A stretch of DNA of 5,130 bases, from the NCBI GenBank assembly GCA_021647535.1, contig JAKIUO010000200.1, positions 1 to 5,130 of the forward strand, in the 5' to 3' direction. Of this stretch, positions 5,124 through 5,130 are shown piece after piece. This stretch comes from Hyphomicrobiaceae bacterium (GTDB lineage: Bacteria > Pseudomonadota > Alphaproteobacteria > Rhizobiales > JAKIUO01). The notes under the pieces were generated by a model that searched no databases, was not told where the DNA came from, and was given only the letters and a program-made list of their open reading frames with translations. The position numbers were made by a program, and so were the translations under genes. Every line of letters begins with the position of its first letter. Positions within the stretch are counted from its first letter, which is position 1.

Positions 5124-5130
5124 AGGGGCG

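Larger units (their letters stand above)
4420..5130 (+). mobile_element. Possible extent of a degraded IS30-type element
   Basis: The sequence after the transposase stop region (rc CCTTCAACATTGAGATGCAA, 5107-5126) resembles an IS30-type terminal repeat. CCTTCAAC recurs at 4420-4427 in the opposite orientation, as a left terminal repeat would. Only 8 bases match exactly and the identity drops after that. The span of about 700 bases would be too short for a full IS30 element (usually 1.0-1.2 kb), implying an internal deletion. The boundaries are tentative. Confidence 0.25.

Overview
The window looks like accessory, recombination-scarred chromosome of an alphaproteobacterium, most plausibly Hyphomicrobiales (Rhizobiales). 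Three things suggest this: the secreted RNase T2 with eight cysteines, a secreted basic protein whose middle resembles the peptidoglycan-binding-like modules common in that order, and IS1380- and IS30-type transposase remnants. Genus cannot be told from the sequence. Base composition shifts along the window: the left end (about 1-1100) is richer in G+C, while the KAP gene and the gene at 3272-4390 are A+T-richer.

Layout. 1-171 is the 3' end of an unrecognised gene, followed by a weak terminator-like hairpin. 264-956 is a complete secreted ribonuclease of the T2 family with both active-site blocks. 957-1124 is a strikingly hairpin-rich spacer carrying a possible 15-codon leader ORF that stops one base before the next start. 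1125-2717 encodes a 530-residue soluble KAP-family P-loop NTPase, the best candidate here for a phage-defence-type gene. It stands alone, and imperfect direct repeats (1061-1103 and 2743-2785) lie on both sides of it.

2818-2859 is a perfect 19-bp inverted repeat with a 4-nt loop. It lies exactly where a reverse-strand IS1380-family transposase fragment (2826-3113) stops resembling its family; the probable outer end of that element is near 3182. A plausible sigma70-type promoter (3220-3248) then leads into 3272-4390, a secreted protein of 372 residues with a peptidoglycan-binding-like middle and an extremely Arg/Lys-rich C-terminus.

4391-4720 contains no gene I can support. It is followed by the decayed C-terminal part of an IS30-family transposase (about 4721-5123), broken by a one-base homopolymer frameshift and preceded by a run of 12 C.

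Nothing shows these genes acting as one operon. The clearest picture is two core-like secreted-protein genes with a KAP NTPase between them and two broken insertion sequences around it. The case for an undescribed system rests on the lone KAP NTPase with its structured leader and bracketing repeats, and it is circumstantial.
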